From Kluyvera sp046569695 (lineage in GTDB: Bacteria > Pseudomonadota > Gammaproteobacteria > Enterobacterales > Enterobacteriaceae): DNA of 64,000 bases. The DNA lies in assembly GCF_046569695.1 (NCBI RefSeq), contig NZ_JBKHUI010000003.1:1-64000 (forward strand), written 5' to 3'. Within the stretch, counting starts at the first letter, position 1, and each line of letters begins with the position of its first letter. Positions 27,992 through 37,253 of this stretch are shown piece by piece. The position numbers were made by a program, and so were the translations under genes. Below the pieces are notes generated by a model, which did not search any database, was not told the origin of the DNA, and saw only the letters and a program-made list of their open reading frames with translations.

Positions 27992-30106
27992 TTATTTACC
28001 ACGGGCTTCAATAACGGCCTGAGCAACGTTGTTCGGCGCATCGTCGTACTTCAGGAACTCCATGGAGTAAGAAGCACGGCCTTTGGTCAGTGAACGCAGC
28101 TGAGTTGCATAACCGAACATTTCGGACAGCGGAACTTCAGCGTGGATCACAACGCCAGTCACGTTGGATTCCTGACCTTTGAGCATACCACGACGGCGGC
28201 TCAAGTCACCGATAACGTCACCAGTGTTCTCTTCAGGAGTCTCTACTTCAACCTTCATGATAGGCTCAAGCAGAACTGGTTTCGCTTTCTTAAAGCCGTC
28301 TTTAAACGCCAGAGAAGCTGCCAGTTTAAACGCCAGTTCAGAGGAGTCAACGTCATGGTAAGAACCGAAGTGCAGACGAACACCCATGTCAACAACCGGG
28401 TAACCAGCCAGCGGGCCAGATTTCAGCTGTTCCTGGATACCTTTATCAACGGCTGGGATGTATTCACCAGGGATTACACCACCTTTAATGTCGTTGATGA
28501 ATTCGTAGCCTTTCGGGTTAGAACCCGGCTCCAGTGGGTACATGTCGATAACAACATGACCGTACTGACCGCGACCACCAGACTGCTTAGCGTGCTTACC
28601 TTCGATATCGGTAACTTTCGCGCGAATCGCTTCGCGGTAAGCAACCTGAGGTTTACCGACGTTCGCTTCAACGTTGAATTCACGTTTCATACGGTCAACG
28701 ATGATGTCGAGGTGCAGTTCACCCATACCGGCGATAATGGTCTGGTTAGATTCTTCATCAGTCCATACGCGGAATGATGGGTCTTCTTTAGCCAGACGGC
28801 CCAGAGCCAGACCCATTTTTTCCTGGTCAGCTTTGGTTTTTGGTTCTACTGCGATGGAGATTACCGGCTCTGGGAATTCCATACGTTCCAGAATGATAGG
28901 CGCATCTGGGTCACACAGAGTGTCACCGGTAGTTACGTCTTTCAGACCGATTGCAGCAGCGATGTCGCCCGCGCGAACTTCTTTGATCTCTTCACGTTTG
29001 TTAGCGTGCATCTGTACGATACGGCCGAAACGCTCACGTGCAGTTTTCACGGAGTTCAGTACGGTATCACCAGAGTTAACCACACCAGAATACACACGGA
29101 AGAAGGTCAAGTTACCAACAAACGGGTCGGTAGCAATTTTGAACGCCAGTGCAGAGAACGGCTCATCGTCGCTTGCGTGACGTTCTGCCGGAGTGTCTTT
29201 ACCGTCGTCCAGGATACCATTGATCGCAGGTACGTCGATTGGGGATGGCAGGTAATCAATTACCGCATCCAGCATCGCCTGAACACCTTTGTTCTTGAAC
29301 GCAGAACCACAGGTTACCAGGATGATTTCGTTGTTCAGAACGCGCTGACGCAGAGCTTTTTTGATCTCTTCTTCAGTCAGTTCTTCACCACCCAGGTATT
29401 TCTCCATCAGCTCTTCTGAAGCTTCTGCAGCGGACTCGATCAGGTTCTGGTGCCATTCGTCAGCCAGGTCCTGCATGTCTGCTGGGATATCTTCATAAGT
29501 GAAGGTAACGCCTGCGTCTTCTTCGTTCCAGTTGATGGCTTTCATTTTCACCAGGTCAACAACACCGGTGAAACCTTCTTCAGCACCAATTGCCAGCTGC
29601 AGCGGAACAGGGTTCGCGCCCAGACGGGTTTTGATCTGACCAACAACTTTCAGGAAGTTCGCACCCATACGGTCCATTTTGTTAACGAACGCAATACGTG
29701 GAACTTTATATTTGTTAGCCTGACGCCATACGGTTTCAGACTGTGGCTGAACACCACCAACTGCGCAGTAAACCATTACCGCACCGTCAAGAACACGCAT
29801 GGAACGTTCTACTTCGATAGTGAAGTCAACGTGCCCCGGGGTGTCGATGATGTTTACGCGGTGCGGTTCATACTGCTTAGCCATACCAGACCAGAATGCA
29901 GTAGTTGCTGCGGAAGTGATGGTAATACCACGTTCCTGCTCCTGCTCCATCCAGTCCATGGTAGCGGCGCCGTCGTGAACTTCACCGATTTTGTGGTTTA
30001 CACCGGTGTAGAACAGAATACGTTCGGTAGTAGTGGTTTTACCGGCGTCGATGTGCGCACTGATACCGATATTACGGTAGCGTGCGATGGGTGTTGTACG
30101 AGCCAT
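27992..30106 (-). CDS. fusA: elongation factor G
   Basis: A 704-residue translocase, the same length as in E. coli. The P-loop AHIDAGKTTTTE (about 17-28), the switch II DTPGHVDF and the NKMD motif are present, followed by domains II-V. It also works with RRF in ribosome recycling. It is the third gene of the str operon, between rpsG and tufA. Confidence 0.99.
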   Translation of the reverse strand: MARTTPIARYRNIGISAHIDAGKTTTTERILFYTGVNHKIGEVHDGAATMDWMEQEQERGITITSAATTAFWSGMAKQYEPHRVNIIDTPGHVDFTIEVERSMRVLDGAVMVYCAVGGVQPQSETVWRQANKYKVPRIAFVNKMDRMGANFLKVVGQIKTRLGANPVPLQLAIGAEEGFTGVVDLVKMKAINWNEEDAGVTFTYEDIPADMQDLADEWHQNLIESAAEASEELMEKYLGGEELTEEEIKKALRQRVLNNEIILVTCGSAFKNKGVQAMLDAVIDYLPSPIDVPAINGILDDGKDTPAERHASDDEPFSALAFKIATDPFVGNLTFFRVYSGVVNSGDTVLNSVKTARERFGRIVQMHANKREEIKEVRAGDIAAAIGLKDVTTGDTLCDPDAPIILERMEFPEPVISIAVEPKTKADQEKMGLALGRLAKEDPSFRVWTDEESNQTIIAGMGELHLDIIVDRMKREFNVEANVGKPQVAYREAIRAKVTDIEGKHAKQSGGRGQYGHVVIDMYPLEPGSNPKGYEFINDIKGGVIPGEYIPAVDKGIQEQLKSGPLAGYPVVDMGVRLHFGSYHDVDSSELAFKLAASLAFKDGFKKAKPVLLEPIMKVEVETPEENTGDVIGDLSRRRGMLKGQESNVTGVVIHAEVPLSEMFGYATQLRSLTKGRASYSMEFLKYDDAPNNVAQAVIEARGK

Positions 30107-30202
30107 TTGATTCCTCGTTTATCTTTTTAGGCGTTCAGTTAAGTAACCCAAAGCGGGCAGCTTCGCTGAAGCGCCCGCCTGGTGACTAATACTCCGAAGG
30201 GA

Positions 30203-30673
30203 TTACCAACGGTAGTGTGCGAACGCCTTGTTGGCTTCTGCCATACGGTGAACGTCTTCACGTTTCTTAACTGCAGTACCTTTGTTGTCTGCAGCGTCAG
30301 AAAGTTCGTTCGCCAGGCGCAGAGCCATGGATTTATCACCGCGTTTACGAGCAGCTTCAACGATCCAACGCATTGCCAGAGCATTACGACGGACCGGACG
30401 AACTTCAACTGGAACCTGATAAGTAGAACCACCTACGCGGCGGGACTTAACTTCGACAGTTGGGCGCACGTTTTCGAGCGCAACTTCGAATGCTTCCAGT
30501 TCATTTTTACCAGAACGCTGAGCCAGGGTCTCCAGCGCGCTGTATACGATTGATTCTGCAGTAGATTTTTTACCATCTACCATCAGAATGTTGACAAATT
30601 TAGCCAGCAGTTCTGATCCGAACTTAGGATCTGGCAGGATTTTACGCTGACCAATGACGCGACGACGTGGCAT
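30203..30673 (-). CDS. rpsG: 30S ribosomal protein S7
   Basis: A 156-residue primary binder of the 16S 3' domain, the short form found in most strains (E. coli K-12 has a 179-residue variant). In E. coli S7 represses its operon by binding the rpsL-rpsG intercistronic region, which here is 90 bases (30674-30763). The PRRRVIGQRKILPDPKFGSE N-terminus is clear. Confidence 0.99.
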   Translation of the reverse strand: MPRRRVIGQRKILPDPKFGSELLAKFVNILMVDGKKSTAESIVYSALETLAQRSGKNELEAFEVALENVRPTVEVKSRRVGGSTYQVPVEVRPVRRNALAMRWIVEAARKRGDKSMALRLANELSDAADNKGTAVKKREDVHRMAEANKAFAHYRW

Positions 30674-30763
30674 GGAAATACTCCGTTGTTAATTCAGGAT
30701 TGTCCAAAACTCAAAGAGTTTGACATTAATATAAAACGTTTGGCCTTACTTAACGGAGAACCA

Positions 30764-31189
<426 letters not shown>

Positions 31190-31211
31190 TCATATAATAT
31201 GAGGACGCGAA

Positions 31212-31240
31212 ATTTTAGGGCCATGCCGAAAGGGTGTCAA
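31212..31240 (-). promoter_or_regulatory. str operon promoter
   Basis: Minus-strand consensus TTGACA (31235-31240), 17-base spacer, TAAAAT (31212-31217), then GCGTCC discriminator sequence. It lies between tusB and rpsL. A short hairpin, CCTCATATTATATGAGG (about 31190-31206), occurs in the leader. Confidence 0.88.
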
Positions 31241-31262
31241 GAAATATACAACGGCAAAGATG

Positions 31263-31550
31263 CTACCAGGCGATCTGAGCGGCGTGTTTTACCGTTAACC
31301 TGACGAAGTCAGTATAGCTGACCATGATGACATCGCTCGAAATTTGAGCACAAAGACCGCGTGCTTGCACATCGTCATTCAACACGTAGATGGATATGGG
31401 GGCGGCGCGGAGAATTTCAAGAAAGCGGCTGTTTTCAACTGCGGCCAGCACGCCATCGGCGATCAGCAACAGGTCATCGCCGTCGTCCATCAGGCGGGTC
31501 ATTCCGCTAATGTCGGCATGCCAGGGAGAGGTGCGTAGCGTATGCAGCAT
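31263..31550 (-). CDS. tusB: sulfurtransferase complex subunit TusB
   Basis: A 95-residue DsrH-like subunit of the TusBCD heterohexamer, which relays persulfide sulfur from TusA to TusE for the 2-thiolation of mnm5s2U34 in tRNAs. The sequence is of the usual length for the family. It is the last of the three contiguous tusDCB genes and lies just upstream of the str operon promoter. Confidence 0.94.
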   Translation of the reverse strand: MLHTLRTSPWHADISGMTRLMDDGDDLLLIADGVLAAVENSRFLEILRAAPISIYVLNDDVQARGLCAQISSDVIMVSYTDFVRLTVKHAAQIAW

Positions 31551-31557
31551 GAGGGCC

Positions 31558-31917
31558 TCAAAAGCGCAGGATCACATCGTAGTCGTTAAGACACTGGCGC
31601 AGCGCATCGGCTTCCAGCGGTTCAACGTCGGTGACAAACGTCGTCTCTGCCGTCAGTCCGCGCTCACGCAGGGATGCCGCGCAGATCCAGCAATTTTCGA
31701 TATCGTAGAGCGAGAGCAGCTTGAAGGTGGCAATGTAGTCGCGAGCGAGAATAACGCCCGGCTGCTGCTGGCTGAGTAGCTGAAACACGCCATCGCCCAC
31801 AAAAAACACGCCAAGGTCTTCGCTCAGGGCTGATGTCGCCAGTAGCGCATCCAGCCCTTCCCTGCCGGCGCTACTGCCGTGCGGAGCGGAGGAAAAAACA
31901 AACGCAACTCGTTTCAT
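31558..31917 (-). CDS. tusC: sulfurtransferase complex subunit TusC
   Basis: A 119-residue DsrF-like subunit of TusBCD. It begins MKRVAFVFSSAPHGSSAGRE, the family signature. The start overlaps the tusD stop by one base and tusB follows seven bases after its stop, so the three are translationally linked. Confidence 0.94.
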   Translation of the reverse strand: MKRVAFVFSSAPHGSSAGREGLDALLATSALSEDLGVFFVGDGVFQLLSQQQPGVILARDYIATFKLLSLYDIENCWICAASLRERGLTAETTFVTDVEPLEADALRQCLNDYDVILRF

Positions 31918-32303
31918 CAGAACTGTACCATTCGATCGCAGGTCAGCGCGGCTTCGGCCAGTGAGCCTAATCCACTCAGCGAAAAACCGGGCTGGAGATT
32001 GAACGTTGCCAGACCAAGCTGTCGGGCCTCGGTTTCATCAGTAACGCCACGACGCAGCGCAGCGGCCACGCAGATGTGAAGCGCTACGCCATTTTCGTCG
32101 TGTAGTGACTGCCATGCGCGGACCAAATCGAATTCATCGCTGGCGGGTGAGGTCAGCTGATTGGCGTTATAGACCCCTTCCCGATAGAAAAATACGCAGG
32201 CTATCTCGTGACCTTCCGCCAGCGCGGCTTTAGCAAACTGCAGCGCGCTGCTGGCCTGCTGAGTGCCATAGGCGGGGCCGGTCACCATCAGAGCAAAACG
32301 CAT
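31917..32303 (-). CDS. tusD: sulfurtransferase complex subunit TusD
   Basis: A 128-residue DsrE-like catalytic subunit. Cys78, the persulfide-carrying residue in E. coli TusD, is present in ALHICVAAALRRG. It overlaps yheO by one base and tusC by one base, so yheO-tusD-tusC-tusB form one unit on the minus strand, as in E. coli. Confidence 0.96.
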   Translation of the reverse strand: MRFALMVTGPAYGTQQASSALQFAKAALAEGHEIACVFFYREGVYNANQLTSPASDEFDLVRAWQSLHDENGVALHICVAAALRRGVTDETEARQLGLATFNLQPGFSLSGLGSLAEAALTCDRMVQF

Positions 32304-33025
32304 TACTTATCTTGCCCCAGGAAATCACCGCTCTTGAACTGACGAATGTAGAGATAGACGGTGTGTTTGGAGATGTTCAGACGATCGGCTACCTGGTTAA
32401 TCGCATCCTTGATGTCAAAGATGCCTTTCTCATAAAGATTAAGCACGATCTGGCGATTCTTGGCGTTATTGGAAACGTTGCGATCGGCATTCACCTCTTC
32501 GATAGTGAACTCCAGCGTCTGGGTGACCAGGTCCTCAACGGAGGAAGCGAAGTTAACCGCAGAACCGACTTCCGGCGTTTCCGGCGGAATAAAGGTGTTC
32601 ATGATCTGCGAGAACGGGACATCGAGGTTCATGTTAATGCACAGTAAGCCGATAACCCGGTGATCGCGGTTACGGATTGCGATGGTGACGGACTTCATCA
32701 ATACGCCGCTTTTGGCGCGAGTAAAATAGCATTTGGAAACGCTGCTATCTGCCCCGGTCATATCATGCAGCATGCGCAGCGCAAGATCGGTAATCGGAGA
32801 ACCGATTTTACGCCCGGTATGTTCGCCGTTCGCGATGCGTATTGCCGAGCATTTTAGATCCTGAAGTGAATGCAACACGATTTCGCAGTGGGAACCAATG
32901 AGCATCGCCAACCCGTCCACAACCGCTTCGTAGGATTTTAGAATATCGAAGTCAGTTTGATCGAAAGGACGTTGATCCAGTAAATCAAGTTCACTGGTTT
33001 CGTTGGTTAAAAGCGACCTGGACAT
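32303..33025 (-). CDS. yheO: YheO-type transcriptional regulator (PAS_6 and HTH)
   Basis: A 240-residue cytoplasmic protein, the E. coli length, with an N-terminal YheO-like PAS domain (about 20-140) and a C-terminal helix-turn-helix (ADRLNISKHTVYLYIRQFKS, about 212-231) of the DauR-like type. The start is the ATG at 33025 (MSRSLL); AAGGAG lies upstream. A GTG four codons earlier overlaps the ribosome site and is less likely. The ligand and targets are unknown. Confidence 0.93.
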   Translation of the reverse strand: MSRSLLTNETSELDLLDQRPFDQTDFDILKSYEAVVDGLAMLIGSHCEIVLHSLQDLKCSAIRIANGEHTGRKIGSPITDLALRMLHDMTGADSSVSKCYFTRAKSGVLMKSVTIAIRNRDHRVIGLLCINMNLDVPFSQIMNTFIPPETPEVGSAVNFASSVEDLVTQTLEFTIEEVNADRNVSNNAKNRQIVLNLYEKGIFDIKDAINQVADRLNISKHTVYLYIRQFKSGDFLGQDK

Positions 33026-33151
33026 GAAAAAAAGCACTCCTTTTCAGGAGCCTGTCGTTATGTTGTCAGGGCAGGCTCATCACTATTAGGGGCATCTAAA
33101 GTAATACAGCGCATAAGGCGCTTTCCAGCATTAATTATATCCTGTAGATAA

Positions 33152-33183
33152 TAAAAAGCCGCCGCCCATTGGGCGGCGGCTTT
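33152..33183 (-). terminator. strong fkpA terminator
   Basis: GCCGCCGCCC (33158-33167) pairs perfectly with GGGCGGCGGC (33171-33180) over an ATT loop, with flanking A/T runs that add three pairs. The minus-strand product ends GGCTTTTTATT. It separates fkpA from yheO. Confidence 0.92.
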
Positions 33184-33190
33184 CGCTATC

Positions 33191-34033
33191 TTATTTTTTG
33201 CTGGCTTCGGCCGCTTTATCAGCCGGTGCAGCGTCTGGCTGCGCATCGGCTTTCGGTGCCGGTTTGATGTCTAACAGTTCAACATCGAAGACCAGGGTGG
33301 AGTTAGCCGGAATACCCGGAACGCCGGTTTTGCCGTAAGCCAGATCCGGTGGGATAACCAGCTGGATTTTACCGCCCTTCTTGATGTTTTTCAGACCTTC
33401 GGTCCAGCCTGGGATAACGCCGTCCAGACGGAAGGAGAGAGGTTCACCGCGGGTGTAAGAGTTATCGAACTCTTTACCGTCGATCAGGGTACCTTTGTAG
33501 TTAACCACAACGGTGTCGCTGTCTTTCGGCGCGTCGCCGGTACCTTCTTTCTCTACCTTGTACAGCAGGCCGGATTTAGCGGTTTTCACGCCTTTCTCTT
33601 TGGCGAACTTGTCGCGGAAAGCCTTACCTTTTGCTTCATTATCAGCCGCGTCTTTTTCCATCTTCGCCTGAGCGGAGGTCTTCACGCGAGTTTCAAACGC
33701 CTGCAGAGTTTGTTCGATCTCTTGATCGGACAGCTTGCTCTTATCAGCAAACGCGTCCTGAACACCGGCGATCAGCTGGTCTTTATCCAGTTTGATGCCC
33801 AGTTTTTCCTGTTCTTTCAGAGAGTTTTCCATGTAACGACCCAGCGATGCGCCCAGTGCATAGGCAGATTTTTGGTCGTCATTTTTGAATGCAGCTTTGC
33901 TGTCTGCTGCCGGAGCCGCTTTCGCGTCCGCAGCTGGAGCAGCTTTAGCAGCGTCTGCTGCGAAGGTCAGAGGTGCATTCAGTGCAACGGCCATTGTGGT
34001 TGCCAGAAGCGTTACTTTAAACAGTGATTTCAT
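33191..34033 (-). CDS. fkpA: periplasmic FKBP-type peptidyl-prolyl isomerase FkpA
   Basis: A 280-residue periplasmic chaperone and proline isomerase. The signal peptide (MKSLFKVTLLATTMAVALNA, cleavage after about residue 25) is followed by an Ala-rich linker with a duplicated 8-residue unit, a helical dimerisation domain (about 50-150) and an FKBP domain (about 165-262). The start is the ATG at 34033, giving a proper signal peptide; an upstream in-frame start would add 11 residues ahead of it. It is about ten residues longer than E. coli FkpA because of the linker. Confidence 0.97.
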   Translation of the reverse strand: MKSLFKVTLLATTMAVALNAPLTFAADAAKAAPAADAKAAPAADSKAAFKNDDQKSAYALGASLGRYMENSLKEQEKLGIKLDKDQLIAGVQDAFADKSKLSDQEIEQTLQAFETRVKTSAQAKMEKDAADNEAKGKAFRDKFAKEKGVKTAKSGLLYKVEKEGTGDAPKDSDTVVVNYKGTLIDGKEFDNSYTRGEPLSFRLDGVIPGWTEGLKNIKKGGKIQLVIPPDLAYGKTGVPGIPANSTLVFDVELLDIKPAPKADAQPDAAPADKAAEASKK

Positions 34034-34143
34034 CCATCTCTCCAGGGCCGGGGCCTCTCGCCCCAATGTTAACTAAATGAGAAGCGTACTATAGAACGTT
34101 GTAGAGGAAATCTACATATGAACGCTTCTCATATCGACTCTTT

Positions 34144-34172
34144 TCAGACTCTTTTTGTTTAAATTAGTTTCC
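34144..34172 (-). promoter_or_regulatory. possible sigma-E promoter of fkpA
   Basis: The minus strand carries GGAAACT (34166-34172), a 17-base spacer and TCTGA (34144-34148), resembling the sigma-E pattern GGAACTT/TCTGA. fkpA is a known sigma-E regulon member in E. coli. The -35 deviates by two bases and the spacer is one base long, so this is tentative. Confidence 0.45.
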
Positions 34173-34255
34173 AGCGTCGCAATGAGAGGCTGCGCGGTCG
34201 GGCAAAGTTGCGTAGAATCCGCCGCGATTGCGGTGATAACAGTAGAGAGGACATC

Positions 34256-34474
34256 ATGCAGGAAACGACTATCGAAGCGCGTCTGGCTGAGCTTGAAAGC
34301 CGTCTGGCCTTTCAGGAGATCACCATTGATGACCTTAACATGACGGTCACAGCGCACGAGATGGAGATGGCGAAGCTGCGCGAGCATCTACGCCTGCTGA
34401 CCGAAAAGCTCAAGGCCAGCCAGCCGTCAAACATGGCGTCACAGTCTGAAGAGACGCCACCACCTCATTATTGA
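34256..34474 (+). CDS. slyX: SlyX family protein
   Basis: A 72-residue, highly charged coiled-coil protein (EARLAELESRLAFQEITIDD) ending in ETPPPHY, as in E. coli SlyX. The function is not known. The start is the ATG at 34256, behind an AGAGAGG ribosome site; an upstream extension has no family support. It is divergent from fkpA and convergent with slyD. Confidence 0.93.
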   Translation: MQETTIEARLAELESRLAFQEITIDDLNMTVTAHEMEMAKLREHLRLLTEKLKASQPSNMASQSEETPPPHY

Positions 34475-34479
34475 GGCGT

Positions 34480-34510
34480 AAAAAAAAGCGGGTATTCCCC
34501 GCTTTTTTTG
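34480..34510. terminator. bidirectional terminator between slyX and slyD
   Basis: AAAAAAAGCGGG ... CCCGCTTTTTTT (about 34481-34509) forms a hairpin flanked by A- and T-runs. It can stop both slyX (plus) and slyD (minus). Confidence 0.85.
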
Positions 34511-34538
34511 TCTCCATCGTTCTAAAGAACGAGAGGGA

Positions 34539-35141
34539 TTAGTGGCAGCCGCAGCCGCCGTGGCCTTTACCGCCACCGCCGCAGCAGCCTTCGCCGCCGT
34601 GGTCGTGACCGTGGTCATGGCCGTGACCGCCGCAGCAACCGTCGTGGTCATGATCATGATCGTGGTCGTGACCATTCGCACCGTGAACGTGGCCGTGAGC
34701 CAGTTCTTCTTCGGTCGCTTCGCGGATAGCAACAACTTCAACGTTGAACTTCAGGTTCTGGCCAGCCAGCATGTGGTTGCCGTCAACCACAACGTGGTCG
34801 TCTTCAACTTCGGTGATTTCAACCGGTACTGGACCCTGGTCAGTTTCAGCCAGGAAGCGCATGCCAACCTGCAGTTCGTCAACGCCCATGAAGACGTCTT
34901 TAGGAACACGCTGCACCAGGTTTTCGTCGTACTGACCGTAAGCGTCGTTAGCTTGAACAGCAACGTCGAATTTATCACCAACTTCGTGACCATCCAGCGC
35001 GTTTTCCAGGCCGGAGATCAGGGAACCGTGACCATGCAGGTAGTCAAGCGGTGCACTTACCGGAGACTCATCAACCAATACACCGTCTTCTGTACGTACC
35101 TGATAGGCCAGGCTGACCACCAGGTCTTTTGCTACTTTCAT
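34539..35141 (-). CDS. slyD: FKBP-type peptidyl-prolyl isomerase / metallochaperone SlyD
   Basis: A 200-residue cytoplasmic protein with an FKBP domain interrupted by an insert-in-flap chaperone domain (residues 1-150). A long His/Cys/Gly/Asp tail (from about residue 150) binds Ni and other metals. It supplies nickel to hydrogenase maturation and, in phage phiX174 infection, stabilises lysis protein E. The tail contains GHDHDHDHDHDGCC-type repeats and six cysteines. Confidence 0.97.
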   Translation of the reverse strand: MKVAKDLVVSLAYQVRTEDGVLVDESPVSAPLDYLHGHGSLISGLENALDGHEVGDKFDVAVQANDAYGQYDENLVQRVPKDVFMGVDELQVGMRFLAETDQGPVPVEITEVEDDHVVVDGNHMLAGQNLKFNVEVVAIREATEEELAHGHVHGANGHDHDHDHDHDGCCGGHGHDHGHDHGGEGCCGGGGKGHGGCGCH

Positions 35142-35237
35142 GATATCTCCTGAGCATGGGAATATTTTAGTGGCGCAGATTGTAGCGGAATTCTACACCC
35201 GTGTACCCATAAGCTTAAAAAAAGACAGCACGGATCG

Positions 35238-35438
35238 CTACTCCGGATGAAAAATACCGATCACTTGTTCCTCTTTGCGAACGTGTTCGCGGGCTTCTTT
35301 ATCAGCCTCCCGCATCTGGTGTCCGCACTTAACGCACTCAACCACATCGATATTATTCTCGCGCCACATCGCCATTGAATCCTGGGCCTGACACGACGGG
35401 CACTTCGCGCCCGCGATAAAACGTTTACGTACCGCCAT
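35238..35438 (-). CDS. yheV: zinc-ribbon protein YheV
   Basis: A 66-residue protein with a zinc ribbon of two Cys pairs (KCPSCQAQ and ECVKCGHQ). The start is the ATG at 35438 with an AAGG ribosome site; a GTG two codons upstream is in frame. It follows kefB by nine bases in the kefG-kefB-yheV unit. Its role is unknown. Confidence 0.93.
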   Translation of the reverse strand: MAVRKRFIAGAKCPSCQAQDSMAMWRENNIDVVECVKCGHQMREADKEAREHVRKEEQVIGIFHPE

Positions 35439-35447
35439 ACTCACCTT

Positions 35448-37253
35448 CTATTCAAATTCGTCCCAGCCATCCAGCTGCCGCCGCTCTTGTTGCATTTCGC
35501 GCTGGAAGATCTCCTCCAGCTCTCGTCGCGCTTCCCGCACGCGAGAAATTTGTTGAGTATCGCTATGGACCGGCATCAGCTCTCGCAGCATACGCATATC
35601 CAGCCGCTTGAAGTGCAGCTGCGCGCGCTGCGCCTGATGCGGGTGCATACCGGTGGAGATAAGCGCCTTGCGCCCCAGTTCCAGCGCACTGGAAAAGGTC
35701 TCACGGGAAAACTGTACCACGCCCGCCTGCAGCAGTTCGTGCGCCTCCACACGTCCTCGCGCACGGGCCATAATGTTCAGATGCGGGAAGTTCTGCTGGC
35801 AGATTTCCACCAGCTTCATGGTATCTTCCGGCTCGTTGCAGGTGATCACTATAGACTGCGCCTGCTCGGCACCTGCCGAACGCAGCAATTCAACCTGGGT
35901 TGCATCGCCGTAGTAAACCTTATAGCCGTATTTGCGCATCAGATTAACCGCGCTGATGTCACGCTCCAGTACGGTGATTCGTAGCTTGTTAGCCATCAAT
36001 AAGCGACCAATCACCTGCCCAAAGCGACCGAAGCCCACCACAATCACCTGCGGCTTATCGTCATCCACCCACGGCGCTTCGTCTTCCTCTTCCGGCCCGT
36101 TAAAGCGGCGCGACAGCGTGAGGTCGACGAGCTTCATTAGCAGCGGCGTGGTCATCATCGACAGCGTCACCACCACCAGCAACAGCGACATCTGGTCGCC
36201 CTTAAAGACTTTGAACGACGAGGCAGCAGAGAAAAGCACAAAGGCAAACTCACCGCCCTGGCTCAACACGCCGGCAAACTGCATCCGCTCGGAGCTGCGC
36301 ATACCGTGCAGATGCGCCAGCAGATACAGCACCAGCGTTTTCACCGCCACCAGCAGCGCCACGCAACCAATCACCACCAGCAGATGGGTGTAGAGCACGC
36401 CGAGATTGAGTGACATTCCCACCGAGATAAAGAATAGCCCCAGCAGCAGCCCTTTAAACGGTTCGATGGCAATTTCCAGCTCGTGGCGATATTCACTTTC
36501 CGCCAGCAGGACGCCAGCGATAAAGGTGCCCAGCGCCATCGACAGCCCCAGCGCGTCCATAAACAGCGCCGATCCCAGCACCAGCAACAGCGTGGCGGCG
36601 GTAAAGACTTCGCGCACCCCGGAGCTGGCGATAAAACGAAATACCGGGCGCAGCAGGTAGCGCCCGCCAATCAGCATGCCGCCGAAGGCCAGCACCTTTA
36701 AGCCGACGGTCTGCCAGTCAAAATGTTCGTCACCGGCACCGGCCAGCAGCGGCACCAGCGCCAGCGCTGGGATCACCGCCAGGTCCTGGAACAACAGCAC
36801 CGAGAAGCCAAGCTGCCCGGATTCGCTGCGGTTCATTCCCTTCTCACGCATCAGCTGCAGCGCCATTGCGGTCGATGACATGGCAAGGCCAATCCCGCCA
36901 ATCACCGCCGCCTGCCAGGAGAAGTGGGTGAGCATCAATAGCCCGCCGAGGATCGCCGCGCTGAAAATCACCTGCGCCGCACCGATGCCAAAGATGGGGC
37001 GCCGTAGCTGCCACAGTTTGGCCGGGTTCAGTTCCAGGCCGATGATAAACATCAGGAACACCACGCCCAGTTCAGAGAAGTGGAGAATTTCATCCACGTC
37101 GCTGATAAAGCCGAGCCCCCACGGGCCGATGGCGATCCCCGCCAGCAGATAACCTAATACCGCGCCGATACCCAGCCGCGCTGCCAGTGGCACCGCGGCC
37201 ACCGCCGCGAAAAGAAATAGCACTCCAGCCAGTAATAAATCAGAACCTTCCAT
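35448..37253 (-). CDS. kefB: glutathione-regulated K+/H+ antiporter KefB
   Basis: A 601-residue efflux system that opens on binding glutathione adducts of electrophiles and acidifies the cytoplasm. The N-terminal CPA2 antiporter domain has about 12 membrane segments. The linker and RCK domain follow, with the nucleotide motif VVGFGRFGQVIG near residue 404. A second ATG immediately upstream (37256) overlaps the kefG stop as ATGA, so translation is coupled to kefG whichever start is used. Confidence 0.97.
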   Translation of the reverse strand: MEGSDLLLAGVLFLFAAVAAVPLAARLGIGAVLGYLLAGIAIGPWGLGFISDVDEILHFSELGVVFLMFIIGLELNPAKLWQLRRPIFGIGAAQVIFSAAILGGLLMLTHFSWQAAVIGGIGLAMSSTAMALQLMREKGMNRSESGQLGFSVLLFQDLAVIPALALVPLLAGAGDEHFDWQTVGLKVLAFGGMLIGGRYLLRPVFRFIASSGVREVFTAATLLLVLGSALFMDALGLSMALGTFIAGVLLAESEYRHELEIAIEPFKGLLLGLFFISVGMSLNLGVLYTHLLVVIGCVALLVAVKTLVLYLLAHLHGMRSSERMQFAGVLSQGGEFAFVLFSAASSFKVFKGDQMSLLLVVVTLSMMTTPLLMKLVDLTLSRRFNGPEEEDEAPWVDDDKPQVIVVGFGRFGQVIGRLLMANKLRITVLERDISAVNLMRKYGYKVYYGDATQVELLRSAGAEQAQSIVITCNEPEDTMKLVEICQQNFPHLNIMARARGRVEAHELLQAGVVQFSRETFSSALELGRKALISTGMHPHQAQRAQLHFKRLDMRMLRELMPVHSDTQQISRVREARRELEEIFQREMQQERRQLDGWDEFE

